From Bauldia sp. (GTDB taxonomy: Bacteria; Pseudomonadota; Alphaproteobacteria; Rhizobiales; Kaistiaceae), in NCBI GenBank assembly GCA_028284325.1, contig JANQRX010000012.1, forward strand, positions 1 through 64,000: a DNA stretch of 64,000 nucleotides, in the 5' to 3' direction. The notes beneath the pieces were generated by a model, which searched no databases, had not been told where the DNA came from, and saw only the letters and a list, made by a program, of their open reading frames with translations. Of the stretch, positions 10,070 through 18,244 are shown piece by piece. Positions within the stretch are counted from its first letter, which is position 1, and each line of letters starts with the position of its first letter. The position numbers and the translations under genes were made by a program.

Positions 10070-11053
10070 TCAGCCGCCGTGGATCATGTCGGCGGGAATC
10101 TCCGCGCCGGCATTCTCGATGAACCACTTGGCCGCACCCGGGTGCCACTTCATCACCTGGTTCTTGTCCCAGTTCTCCGGCACTGTCGAGCGGGCGGCGC
10201 GGTGGATGTTCACCATCCGCTCGTTGTCGGACATGACGACCTCGACCGCCGCGTTGACGAAGCTCTCCGGCAGATCGCAATTGGCGATGGCGAAGTTCCA
10301 CATCGACACCGAGCGGGCGTCGCCTTCAAGCGTGGTGTAGGTGTCGGCGGCGATCGTGAAGGCCGACACCGGGAAGGCGGCCATGATCTGCTCCTGCTCG
10401 TCGGCGGTGAACTCGATGATGTTCACGTCGGTCTGCACCTCAAGCTGGCTCACCGCCGGCACCGGAATGCCGGCCGCAAACGCGATCACATCCAGCAGCC
10501 CGTCCTGGAGCTGGCCGCCGAGGTCGGTCCACCCTCCGTTGCGGCGTTCGAAGTCGACGCCCAGGGTCTCCATCATACGCGGAAAGTAGGTGTCGGAAGT
10601 GGAGCCGGCGGGGCCGAAGCCGATCTTGGCGCCGGCCGGAATGTCGGCCACCGATGCGATGCCGGACGACGCCAGCGCGGTCACCGAGAACGGCGTCTGA
10701 TACATGGGGAACATCGCGCAGGCGTTGTCCATCTGCAGGCCGGGCGCGATCGGGTTGGTACCCTGGATCGATTCGGCCGCCGGGCCCATGGTGGTCATGC
10801 CGAACGCAGCCTCGCCAGTGTGCACGAGCGCCATGTTCTGCATCGGACCGCCAGTCACCTCGCCGCCGCCGGAAAGGCCGAGTTCGTCGGCGACCAGATT
10901 GGCCCACCCGGAGCCATAGGCGAAATAGGTGCCGCCCTGGGAGGCGGTGCCGACCGTGAAGCTCTCCGGCCACCCATCCCTGTCCTCTGCTGTCGCGAGC
11001 GACGTTGTCAGCGCGACGGCCGCGGCCGCTGTCATCAAGATCGAAAGTTTCAT
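10070..11053 (-). CDS. TAXI-family TRAP transporter solute-binding protein
   Basis: This 327-residue periplasmic protein has a clear signal peptide (hydrophobic from about residue 6, cleavage near ATA at 21-23). The TAXI signature FTVGTASQGGTYFAYGSGWA comes at the start of the mature protein. It captures the ligand and delivers it to the fused permease encoded downstream. The ATG at 11053 was chosen over a TTG one codon upstream because AGGAGG lies seven bases before it. Upstream, across a 229-base gap, is the DctD-like regulator on the same strand. The ligand cannot be told; known TAXI proteins bind glutamate, alpha-ketoglutarate and other small acids. Confidence 0.9.
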   Translation of the reverse strand: MKLSILMTAAAAVALTTSLATAEDRDGWPESFTVGTASQGGTYFAYGSGWANLVADELGLSGGGEVTGGPMQNMALVHTGEAAFGMTTMGPAAESIQGTNPIAPGLQMDNACAMFPMYQTPFSVTALASSGIASVADIPAGAKIGFGPAGSTSDTYFPRMMETLGVDFERRNGGWTDLGGQLQDGLLDVIAFAAGIPVPAVSQLEVQTDVNIIEFTADEQEQIMAAFPVSAFTIAADTYTTLEGDARSVSMWNFAIANCDLPESFVNAAVEVVMSDNERMVNIHRAARSTVPENWDKNQVMKWHPGAAKWFIENAGAEIPADMIHGG

Positions 11054-11282
11054 CAAGTCCTCCTGTTACCGCGGGGCGCGGCGCCCGTGCACCTCCCCAA
11101 GAAGCACTGCCGATGTGGCGTGTCCATGCTGGTGTCGGCCGGCTTGTGCGTGGGATGCAAGGGGCGGACGGATGCTTCTCCGCGTATTTCGTCGACGCGT
11201 TGGTCCGCTGGGTATGATCGGTGACAGATGACGCGGAATCGTGTTTCGGAATCGACACATGCACCGCCGTTCATGCGTCCCG

Positions 11283-12650
11283 TCAGTCGGTCACGTCGTC
11301 CGGTTCGGCGAACGCATCGCGTGAAAGGCCGTATTTCTGCATCTTGTCGTACAGCGCCTTGCGCGACAGACCCAGCGCCTCATAGGTGTCCTTCAGGCTG
11401 CCGCCATGGGCGGTCAGGCTGGCCGCGATCAGCGCCCGTTCGTAATGCGCGACCTGGTCGGACAGGCTCGCCGGCGCGTCTGGTGTTTCCGACGCCGGGT
11501 CGTCCCCGCCGAGCGCCAGGTCGAGGCCGAGGGCGAAACGGTCGGCGGCATTGCGCAGTTCGCGCACATTGCCCGGCCAGGCGCGGGCCGAAACCGTATT
11601 CAGCACGGCGCCAGGGATGTCGGGCGCGGCGCGCTTGTAGCGGGCGGCCGCCTCGTTGACGAGTTGCACGAACAGGCGCGGAATGTCCTCGCGCCGTTCA
11701 TCGAGGTCAGGCACGCGCAACGTGACCACGTTGAGCCGGTAGAGGAGGTCGCTGCGAAACCGGCCGGCGGCCGCTTCGGCCTCGAGGTCGGTCTTGCTGG
11801 CGGCAACGAAGCGCACGTCAAGCGCGATCGGCTCGTTCGAGCCGAGCCGCGTGATCGAGCGGTTCTGGATGGCGTGCAGGAGCTTCGCCTGCACCTGTGG
11901 CGCCATGCTCTCGATCTCGTCGAGAAACACCGTACCGCCGCGCGCGTGCTCGAACTTGCCGAAGCGTTCACGCGTCGCACCGGGAAAGGCGCCGGCCTCG
12001 TGGCCGAACAGCTCGCTTTCGATCAGCGCGTCGGGCAGGGCGGCGCAGTTGATGTGCACGAACGGCTTGTCGCCGCGCTCGCTCGCCCGGTGCAGCGCGC
12101 GGGCGGCGACCTCCTTGCCGGTTCCGGTGGCGCCGACGATCAGCACATCGGCTTCGGTCTCCGCGATGGCGCGGATCTGGTGGCGCAGTGCGACCATGGT
12201 CGCACTGCGTCCGCCGAGACGCGCTTCGATGGCATCGCGACCACCGACCTGCGAGCGCAGCATGCGGTTCTCGAGCGTCAGGCGGCGCTTGTCGAGCGCG
12301 CGACGTGACGTGTCGACCAACCGCTCGGGCGCATAGGGCTTCTCCAGAAAATCGTAAGCGCCTTCACGCATGCACTGGACGGCCAGTTCGATGTCGCCGT
12401 GCCCGGTCACCAGGATGACCGGGAACTCGGAATCGATCTCCAGGACGCGGCGCATGAGCTCGATCCCGTCCATGCCGGGCATGCGCAGATCCGTGACCAG
12501 AATGCCGGGGAAGTTGCGGCCGATGTGCTCAAGCGCCTTCTCCGCCTGCGCAAGGCAGGTCACGTTCAACTCTTCGAGTTGAAAGGTCTGCGCGGCCGCG
12601 AGGCGCAGATGTTCCTCGTCGTCGACGAACAGGATGGTTTCGTCGCTCAT
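11283..12650 (-). CDS. dctD: DctD-like sigma-54-dependent response regulator
   Basis: This 455-residue activator has three domains. A receiver carries phospho-acceptor Asp54 in TDLRMPGMDG. A central AAA+ ATPase has Walker A GATGTGKE (173-180) and Walker B VFLDEI (241-246). A C-terminal Fis-type helix-turn-helix follows (SLKDTYEALGLSRKALYDKM). The loop that contacts sigma-54 reads GAFPGA (220-225) instead of the consensus GAFTGA. The start overlaps the stop of the sensor gene by four bases, so the two are coupled. It probably drives the TAXI-TRAP genes downstream, though I could not find a convincing -24/-12 promoter in the gap. Confidence 0.88.
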   Translation of the reverse strand: MSDETILFVDDEEHLRLAAAQTFQLEELNVTCLAQAEKALEHIGRNFPGILVTDLRMPGMDGIELMRRVLEIDSEFPVILVTGHGDIELAVQCMREGAYDFLEKPYAPERLVDTSRRALDKRRLTLENRMLRSQVGGRDAIEARLGGRSATMVALRHQIRAIAETEADVLIVGATGTGKEVAARALHRASERGDKPFVHINCAALPDALIESELFGHEAGAFPGATRERFGKFEHARGGTVFLDEIESMAPQVQAKLLHAIQNRSITRLGSNEPIALDVRFVAASKTDLEAEAAAGRFRSDLLYRLNVVTLRVPDLDERREDIPRLFVQLVNEAAARYKRAAPDIPGAVLNTVSARAWPGNVRELRNAADRFALGLDLALGGDDPASETPDAPASLSDQVAHYERALIAASLTAHGGSLKDTYEALGLSRKALYDKMQKYGLSRDAFAEPDDVTD

Positions 12651-14524
12651 TCGGCGGCGACACCCTCGACCATCGGTGCCGCACTTGACGGGGCCTCGGC
12701 GCGCTTCAGGTCGATCACAAAGATGGCGCCGCCATCGGTATGGTTGCGGGCCGACAGGTTGCCGCCGAAATCCTTGATGATGTTGTAGGAGATCGAAAGA
12801 CCGAGACCCAGGCCCTTGCCCGGGCTCTTGGTGGTGACGAACGGATCGAAGATCTGCGCCTGCCCGGCGTCGGGCAGGCCGCCGCCATGGTCGCTCACCT
12901 CGATGCGGCAGCGGTCGCCCGCATCCGTGATGCTGATCTCGATGACCGGCTCGGTATGGTCCTCCATGGCGTCGAGCGCGTTGCTCAGCAGGTTCACCAC
13001 CACCTGTTGCAGGCGCACATGACCGCCCACCACCCAGATCTCGCTGTCGGGTCGCGCGAAGGCGATCGAAGCGCCGCTGGCCTTCAGCCGCGCCTCCATC
13101 AGGTCGATCGCATCATCGATAGCCGCCAGGAGCGGGATTGGCCCCACCTTCTGCTGCGGCCGGCGGGCGAAGTTGCGCAGATGGTTGGAGATCGACGCCA
13201 TGCGGTCGGTCATCCTGGAGATGAGCCGCACATTGTCGCGGGCTTCGTCGGTCCGGTCGCGATCGAGGAACCGGGCCGCATTGTCGGCATAGGCCTTCAC
13301 CGCCGCCAGCGGCTGGTTGAACTCGTGGCTGAGCGCGGCCGACATCTGACCCAGCGCGGCGAGCTTGCCGGCCTGCACCAGATCGGCCTGGGTCTTGCGC
13401 AGCCGCTCCTCGGTCGTCTTGCGTTCCTCGATCTCGTCGGAGAGCTGGCGATTGACGGTGTTGAGATCGAGGGTGCGCTCCGCCACCCGCTTCTCCAGTA
13501 GCTCCTGCGTGGCGCGTTGCGCCTGCAGTCTTTCCGCCAATCGCGCACGCCGCTGCAGGGCGACCGCCGCGATCATCGCCGCCGACAGGATCACCATGGC
13601 CAGAAGCGCCAGCACCGCGACTGCCTCGGCACGCGCGGGGCCGGTTGGCGACATGATCGTCACGTTCCAGCCGGCTTCGGCGATCGGCATCGTCCGGGCG
13701 ATGAAGTTCCCGGTCGCGTCCTCATCGGTGATCTCGATCAGGTCGAACCGGTCGTCGAGCGGTGTCCGCCTGTTCTCCAGCGCAATCACCCGTTCCAGAG
13801 GGTATTGGCGGTCGGCCTCGATTCCCGCCAGCGCATCTTTCGAAAGCGGCGACAACGCGCGGAAATGCCATGCGGGCCGGTTCGACATGAAGATCACGTC
13901 GTTGCCGTCGGTGACGATGATCTCGCTGTCGCCGGCGCGCCAGGCCTCCTCGAAGGTGTCGACCGTAAACTTGACAGCGACGACGCCGCGCACGCGACCA
14001 TCCTGCGTCACCGGTGCGGCGAAGAAATACCCGCGTTCGCCCGATGTGGTTCCGAGCGCAAAGTATCGGCCAAGCTCGCCGGCAAGCGCCTGCGTGAAGT
14101 AGGGGCGGAAAGAAAACCGGCGTCCGATGAAGGAGCGCTCCTTGTGGTAGTTGCTCGACACCAGCGTCAGCCCGGTCGCGTCCATCAGATAAACGTCCGA
14201 GGCGCTGACGTCGTCCGCGGTCTGGCGAAGCTCACGGTTGATCTCGTCGGTCAGTGCCTGGTTGTCCGGGTCGTCGAGAAGTGTGCGCAGTATCGGACGT
14301 TCGGCGATGAGCGCGGGCAGGGGCTCGTACCGGCGCAGCGCGCCCTCAAGGCCCTCGACCGCCAGCCGAAGCGTCGCCTCGCTGCGTTCGCCGTCCCGCA
14401 CGAGAAAGGCGCGCTCCAGCCGCGGCAGGGCGGCCAGCGCAACGGCCAGCGCGACCAGGACGATCAGCGCCAGATAGAGGAATGGACTGTTCAGCCGAGT
14501 CCGGTGCAACGGGCTTGCCGTCAT
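12647..14524 (-). CDS. dctB: DctB-like membrane sensor histidine kinase
   Basis: The 625-residue kinase has a first transmembrane helix at about residues 14-32. A periplasmic sensor of the double-Cache type follows ([26 protein letters not shown]), then a second helix near 305-330 and a coiled coil. The dimerisation/phospho-acceptor domain has His400 in [17 protein letters not shown], and the ATPase domain has N-box [10 protein letters not shown] and G boxes DHGGGLP and [11 protein letters not shown]. It has the typical DctB plan of sensing C4-dicarboxylates or related acids outside the cell and phosphorylating DctD. The ligand here is unknown and may be the TAXI substrate. It is divergent from the ArsC-like gene with an 86-base gap. 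Confidence 0.88.
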   Translation of the reverse strand: MTASPLHRTRLNSPFLYLALIVLVALAVALAALPRLERAFLVRDGERSEATLRLAVEGLEGALRRYEPLPALIAERPILRTLLDDPDNQALTDEINRELRQTADDVSASDVYLMDATGLTLVSSNYHKERSFIGRRFSFRPYFTQALAGELGRYFALGTTSGERGYFFAAPVTQDGRVRGVVAVKFTVDTFEEAWRAGDSEIIVTDGNDVIFMSNRPAWHFRALSPLSKDALAGIEADRQYPLERVIALENRRTPLDDRFDLIEITDEDATGNFIARTMPIAEAGWNVTIMSPTGPARAEAVAVLALLAMVILSAAMIAAVALQRRARLAERLQAQRATQELLEKRVAERTLDLNTVNRQLSDEIEERKTTEERLRKTQADLVQAGKLAALGQMSAALSHEFNQPLAAVKAYADNAARFLDRDRTDEARDNVRLISRMTDRMASISNHLRNFARRPQQKVGPIPLLAAIDDAIDLMEARLKASGASIAFARPDSEIWVVGGHVRLQQVVVNLLSNALDAMEDHTEPVIEISITDAGDRCRIEVSDHGGGLPDAGQAQIFDPFVTTKSPGKGLGLGLSISYNIIKDFGGNLSARNHTDGGAIFVIDLKRAEAPSSAAPMVEGVAAE

Positions 14525-14610
14525 GCCGGCGACTATGACGGGTTTGCTTCACACTGCAAAGGTGGGAAGAAGCCGTGGCGATCAGCCCGAGAAGAGGGGG
14601 AGTGAACGAC

Positions 14611-14961
14611 GTGGGCGCGACGATCTACGGCATCAGGAACTGCACCACCATGAAGAAGGCGTTCGCCTGGCTCGACGGGCATGGCATCGCCTACGACTTC
14701 CACGATTACAAGAAGGCCGGGGCGTCGGAGGCGGCGCTCAGGCGCTGGTGCGACGCCGCCGGGTGGGAGAGGGTGCTGAACCGGTCGGGGCTGACGTTCC
14801 GCCGGCTGCCGGATACGGCGAAGGTCGATCTCGATGAGGCGAAGGCGATCGCCCTGATGCTGGAGAAACCGTCGATGATCAAACGGCCGGTGCTGGAGAC
14901 CGGCGACACGATCGAGATCGGTTTCAAGCCAGAGCGCTATGACGAGCTGTTTCTGGCCTGA
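14611..14961 (+). CDS. ArsC/Spx-like thioredoxin-fold protein (YffB type)
   Basis: The 116-residue protein has the ArsC-family thioredoxin fold opening TIYGIRNCTTMKKAF, with the conserved cysteine at residue 11. The family tail is WERVLNRSGLTFRRL, then KRPVLETGD. It most resembles the YffB group of cytoplasmic proteins with proposed glutathione-dependent thiol reductase activity rather than a true arsenate reductase. There is no arsenic gene nearby. The start is uncertain among GTG codons at 14575, 14602 and 14611. I prefer 14611 because a GAGGGGG stretch lies at a workable distance and family members start just before TIYGI. It stands alone, divergent from dctB. Confidence 0.8.
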   Translation: MGATIYGIRNCTTMKKAFAWLDGHGIAYDFHDYKKAGASEAALRRWCDAAGWERVLNRSGLTFRRLPDTAKVDLDEAKAIALMLEKPSMIKRPVLETGDTIEIGFKPERYDELFLA

Positions 14962-14973
14962 CTCTGCGCCGAC

Positions 14974-15036
14974 CTACACCTTGCGGACCGGCCCGCGATA
15001 GCGGGCAACGGTGCGGTCGGAGGTGAGCAGGGTCAA
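14974..15036 (-). pseudogene. Remnant of a VapC (PIN-domain) toxin, last 20 codons only
   Basis: Directly behind the antitoxin gene, the minus strand reads LTLLTSDRTVARYRGPVRKV then TAG. This matches the usual end of VapC toxins, where LLTSDR is the last strand of the PIN fold with its acidic residue. Nothing of the first roughly 110 codons remains, and the fragment is out of frame with the antitoxin. The toxin appears to have been deleted, with the junction within a few bases of the antitoxin stop. The identification rests on a short match recalled from the family. Confidence 0.6.
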
Positions 15037-15272
15037 TCTTGGGTTCCGAACAGGCGCTCAGTGTTCCGTTGACCCTTGGTGTCGAAATCGCCGGGCACGT
15101 TGAACGCGCCTTCCATGAAGCCGAGACGGCGGACCGTCGTCGGTGCGTCAAGCGGCACCACTTTCACCAGCGGCTTGCCGGCGCGGGCGATGATAAACGG
15201 TTCGCCGTCCGCGGCCTTGGCGACAAGGCGCGAAAGCTGGGTCTTGGCTTCACGCATGTTGACCGTGCGCAT
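15033..15272 (-). CDS. Phd/YefM-type antitoxin, solitary
   Basis: The 79-residue protein starts with the Phd/YefM signature VNMREAKTQLSRLV, continues with GEPFIIARAGKPLVKVVPL and has an acidic toxin-binding tail (PGDFDTKGQRNTERLFG). Such proteins bind their own promoter and neutralise a VapC-type ribonuclease. The cognate toxin gene should follow but only its last 20 codons remain, so this is an orphan. The reading frame looks intact. It may now serve as immunity to related toxins, as a stray regulator, or be decaying. The start is the ATG at 15272; a second ATG lies five codons in. Confidence 0.8.
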   Translation of the reverse strand: MRTVNMREAKTQLSRLVAKAADGEPFIIARAGKPLVKVVPLDAPTTVRRLGFMEGAFNVPGDFDTKGQRNTERLFGTQD

Positions 15273-15522
15273 GGGAACACGGGCCCCGATAACCTGATCA
15301 GCAAACTAGATTCCCATGGAACATGATTTCAATACCCAGTTGATCCACATCAGGACCCTGCCGTGATGAGGTCCCCCGGCCATTTGCCCACCTGTGCTTG
15401 CATTGCTAATCGTGCCGGCTGGGGCTTTACTTGAAGGGTCTGACCGCCCGCTGCACGGATCAGGTGCCGGACGGTCGCTCGCGCAAGACGACAACTCGCG
15501 CAAGACAGCAAGAGGTAACGGT

Positions 15523-16275
15523 ATGATCTTGAAAAGACTCACACTCCTGGCGGCGTCGCTGGCTCTTATGGCCGCCCCTGCGCTGGCCGCGGATCTGGGC
15601 GGCAAGGTCCTGAAAGTGGGCTCGGACACCACCTATCCGCCACTTGAAACGGTTGACGAGGCCACCGGCGAGATCGTCGGTTTCGACGTCGACCTCGTCA
15701 ACGCCATCTGTGAGCGGATCAACTGCAAGGCCGAGTTCATCACCACGGCCTGGGACGGAATCTTCGCCGCCCTCGCGCAGGGTGAGTTCGACATGGTCGC
15801 CTCCGGCGTGTCCATCACCGACGAACGCGACAAGACCATGGATTTCACCGATCCGTACCTGATCGTCAGCCAGGCGATCATGATGCGCGTCGATGATGTC
15901 GGCCTGACCATCGACGACTACCGGCAGGGCAGGGTCCTGGGCGCCCAGACGGCCACGACCAACGCGCAGCTCGCCGAGGAACTCGTGGGTCGCGACAACA
16001 TGGCGCTCTACGACACCTTCGGCGCGGCGATCCTCGCCCTCCAGAACGGCGACATCGACGGCGTCATCATCGACGGCACGTCGGCGGCCGCCTACGAGCA
16101 GCAGTTCGCCGGCGAGCTGACCATCGGGATCGAGGGCCTGCAGGCCGATCCCCTGGGGCTGGTGTTCCAGGAAGGCGACGAGATCGTCGACGCGTTCAAC
16201 GAGGGCCTCGCGGCCATCCGCGCCGACGGCACCCACGACGAGCTGGTTGCCAAGTACTGGGGTAGCGACTCCTGA
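15523..16275 (+). CDS. Amino-acid ABC transporter substrate-binding protein
   Basis: The 250-residue periplasmic binding protein of family 3 (polar amino acids) has a signal peptide ending ALA at 20-22. The mature start is KVGSDTTYPPLE; further family motifs are GFDVDLVNAICERI, WDGIFAALAQGEFDMVASG and ITDERDKTMDFTDPY. The ATG at 15523 has AGAGG eight bases upstream; longer versions of the frame add only unrelated residues. It is followed by a rho-independent terminator and then the permease gene. This fits higher expression of the binding protein than of the membrane part. Just upstream, CTCGCGCAAGAC occurs twice (15478-15489 and 15495-15506). The ligand is probably an amino acid. Confidence 0.92.
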   Translation: MILKRLTLLAASLALMAAPALAADLGGKVLKVGSDTTYPPLETVDEATGEIVGFDVDLVNAICERINCKAEFITTAWDGIFAALAQGEFDMVASGVSITDERDKTMDFTDPYLIVSQAIMMRVDDVGLTIDDYRQGRVLGAQTATTNAQLAEELVGRDNMALYDTFGAAILALQNGDIDGVIIDGTSAAAYEQQFAGELTIGIEGLQADPLGLVFQEGDEIVDAFNEGLAAIRADGTHDELVAKYWGSDS

Positions 16276-16306
16276 GACGCGACGTCACGTCCGACCTGTG
16301 AGTGAG

Positions 16307-16338
16307 AGGGCCGGCCGCCACAGCGCGCCGGCCCTTTT
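16307..16338 (+). terminator. Rho-independent terminator or attenuator after the binding-protein gene
   Basis: AGGGCCGGC (16307-16315) pairs perfectly with GCCGGCCCT (16327-16335) across an 11-base loop, followed by TTTT. It sits between the binding-protein stop and the permease start, so it would end most transcripts there and let some read through. Confidence 0.75.
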
Positions 16339-16380
16339 CGTACGTCGCATTCCAACCGGCCGCTGGAAGGGCCACCCGCC

Positions 16381-18021
16381 ATGCAGCTCCTGAAATCCGT
16401 TCGCCCGAGCAACCTCGTCCTGCTCGCCGCCGCCCCGTTCATCGTCTATCTGTTCGCCTCGTCCAGCAAATACACCCGCTCGCTGGTGGCAATCCTGGGC
16501 ATCGAGCCGAACGCCGGCCCGCAACTCGTCGGCTTCCTCGTCGTCCTTGTCCTTGCCGCGCTTGCTTGCGTGCCGTGGTACCAGGACCGCTACGGCAAGG
16601 GATTGCCCGGACCGCGCCTGGTGGTTCCGGCGAGCCACGCCGTCCAGTTCGCGCTGGCGCTGGTCCTCGCGGTCAATCCGTCGCTGGTGGCGGGCTTCGC
16701 CGGCGCGGTCGTCGCCAACTCGGTCGACCCGTTCACCTCGACATGGATCGTGCCGACGGTACGGCCGCGGCAGTTGACGCCCGAGGTCGCCGGGATTCTC
16801 CTGGGCTGGCTACGCGCCGGCTTCGTGGTCTACGCCGTCGTGCTGGCGGGCCTGATCGCCGCGGCCATCATGGCGCCGGAGACCATTGCCCGCCGTGCAC
16901 GTCAGGTGATGGCGGCCGTCGGCGGTCTCGTGATCGCCTATCTCGCCTTCGGCGCCCATTGGGGTTTCGCCACCGGCGTGGCCATCACCTTTCGCGCCGC
17001 GATCTTCGCTTACATCCTGGCGGCGATCCTTGGCCTGTGCTGGACCGGCCTCGCCCTTCTCAAGCTGAAGCCGCGCACGCTGCTGGTCTACGCCATCGTC
17101 AGCGCCGCGCTCCTCGCCGTGGCCGGCTTCTTCTATGCCCAGCCGCGCGACACCTACGCGCTTGTCGGCACGACCGAGGCCAGGATCGCCATCATCAAGG
17201 GCACGCCGCAGAACCTGGCGGACACCATCCGCTTCGGCGAGTACCCCGGCGCGGACGGCACCGACAGCCGCATCCGCAGCGTCGCCACGGTCGACGACGG
17301 CCTGGCGCAGGTTCGCGACAATCCCCAGGTCTCGGCCATCTTTCTGCCCGTCGAAGCCGATCCCGGCACGCTGCCGCGGCTATGGGAGGTCACCTTCCTG
17401 CCGTCCCGTTTTCAATTGCCGGCGCTGGCGTTTTCGGCGCTCGGCCTGCTCCTGGCCGTCTTCACCTTCGGCGGCCACCAGCACCGCATGCACCCGCTGG
17501 CGGTGGCCTCGGAGTTCTTCGTCGATACCATCCGCGGCATTCCGATGCTGGTGATCATTCTCTACATCGGCCTGCCGCTCTCCGGCGCCATCAAGGATGT
17601 GTCGGGCGGCGGCATCGACATGCCCAACATGGTGCGGGGCGTGGTGGCCATCGGCATCGGCTACTCCGCCTACATGGCGGAGATCTTCCGCGCCGGAATC
17701 GAGGCCGTCCCGCGCGGTCAGATCGAGGCCGCGTCGAGTCTGGGGATGAGGAACTGGCAGATCGCGCGCCTGATCGTCCTGCCGCAGGCGCTGCGCATCG
17801 TCATCCCGCCGCTCGGCAACGAGTTCATCGCCATGATCAAGGACACCTCGCTCCTGTCGATCCTGTCGGTGCGCGACATCACGCAGCGCATGCGCGAGTT
17901 CCAGGCGGCGAGCTTCCTGCCGTTTGCGCCGTTCAACACCGCGGCCATCGTCTACGTGGTGATCACGCTCGCCTGCGCCAGCTTCCTCAAGTGGATCGAG
18001 CGGCGCTACGAGGCGCGATGA
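16381..18021 (+). CDS. Amino-acid ABC transporter permease with a large extra N-terminal half
   Basis: The C-terminal part (about 375-546) is a standard HisM/GlnP-type permease domain with the EAA loop that docks the ATPase (EAVPRGQIEAASSLGMRNWQ, 441-460). Ahead of it are about seven hydrophobic segments between residues 11 and 252. A roughly 90-residue hydrophilic, presumably periplasmic segment (254-344) and another helix follow. A usual permease of this family is 220-400 residues; this one is 546. The periplasmic segment (RIAIIKGTPQNLADTIRF and following) vaguely resembles a lobe of a binding protein. No ATPase gene follows in the window, so one must be supplied from elsewhere. Confidence 0.85.
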   Translation: MQLLKSVRPSNLVLLAAAPFIVYLFASSSKYTRSLVAILGIEPNAGPQLVGFLVVLVLAALACVPWYQDRYGKGLPGPRLVVPASHAVQFALALVLAVNPSLVAGFAGAVVANSVDPFTSTWIVPTVRPRQLTPEVAGILLGWLRAGFVVYAVVLAGLIAAAIMAPETIARRARQVMAAVGGLVIAYLAFGAHWGFATGVAITFRAAIFAYILAAILGLCWTGLALLKLKPRTLLVYAIVSAALLAVAGFFYAQPRDTYALVGTTEARIAIIKGTPQNLADTIRFGEYPGADGTDSRIRSVATVDDGLAQVRDNPQVSAIFLPVEADPGTLPRLWEVTFLPSRFQLPALAFSALGLLLAVFTFGGHQHRMHPLAVASEFFVDTIRGIPMLVIILYIGLPLSGAIKDVSGGGIDMPNMVRGVVAIGIGYSAYMAEIFRAGIEAVPRGQIEAASSLGMRNWQIARLIVLPQALRIVIPPLGNEFIAMIKDTSLLSILSVRDITQRMREFQAASFLPFAPFNTAAIVYVVITLACASFLKWIERRYEAR

Positions 18022-18039
18022 TGGTGCGCCGTTAAAGAA

Positions 18040-18075
18040 AACCGCCGTCCGGAGGGGGGAAACCGGACGGCGGTT
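18040..18075. terminator. Bidirectional terminator hairpin between convergent genes
   Basis: AACCGCCGTCCGG (18040-18052) and CCGGACGGCGGTT (18063-18075) form a perfect 13-base-pair stem with a ten-base loop. On the minus strand it is followed by TTCTTTAA, so it should stop transcripts from the L,D-transpeptidase genes. On the plus strand it follows the permease stop by 18 bases, without a clear T run. Confidence 0.7.
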
Positions 18076-18188
18076 GATCGAAGCCGGTCAGCGCGCCGCT
18101 ACGTTGGGGGGATCGGCGCCTCAAAGAGGTGGGGAAGCTCTCCCGGCTCGCTTGGCCTCAGATGTAGGCGCTTGACCGCTCACATGCA

Positions 18189-18222
18189 GTGACCGGCGTC
18201 ACACGATCGCGTCAGCGATCGT
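18189..18222. repeat. Two adjacent short palindromes downstream of the L,D-transpeptidase gene
   Basis: GTGAC-cggc-GTCAC (18189-18202) is followed at once by ACGATCGC-gtca-GCGATCGT (18203-18222). Both are perfect stems with four-base loops. They lie between the stop at 18245 and the larger terminator and may add to 3' end formation; no T run follows. Confidence 0.4.
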
Positions 18223-18244
18223 TGAAGCACGCGTGACGCCGCGA

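Noticed and set aside
7970-11224. A 1084-codon plus-strand open frame opposite the TRAP genes
   Set aside because: It is antisense to clearly conserved transporter genes, has a Arg/His/Asp/Gly-rich composition typical of the complement of GC-rich genes, and shows no domain or ribosome binding site.
11054-11282. A sigma-54 (-24/-12) promoter between dctD and the TAXI gene
   Set aside because: The best candidates either have a good TTGCA with a poor -24 box (about 11156-11171) or a GGCA with spacing one base too long (about 11100-11115). Neither is convincing.
14611-14961. Arsenate reductase as the function of the ArsC-like protein
   Set aside because: No arsenic resistance genes are nearby and the sequence fits the YffB side of the family better.
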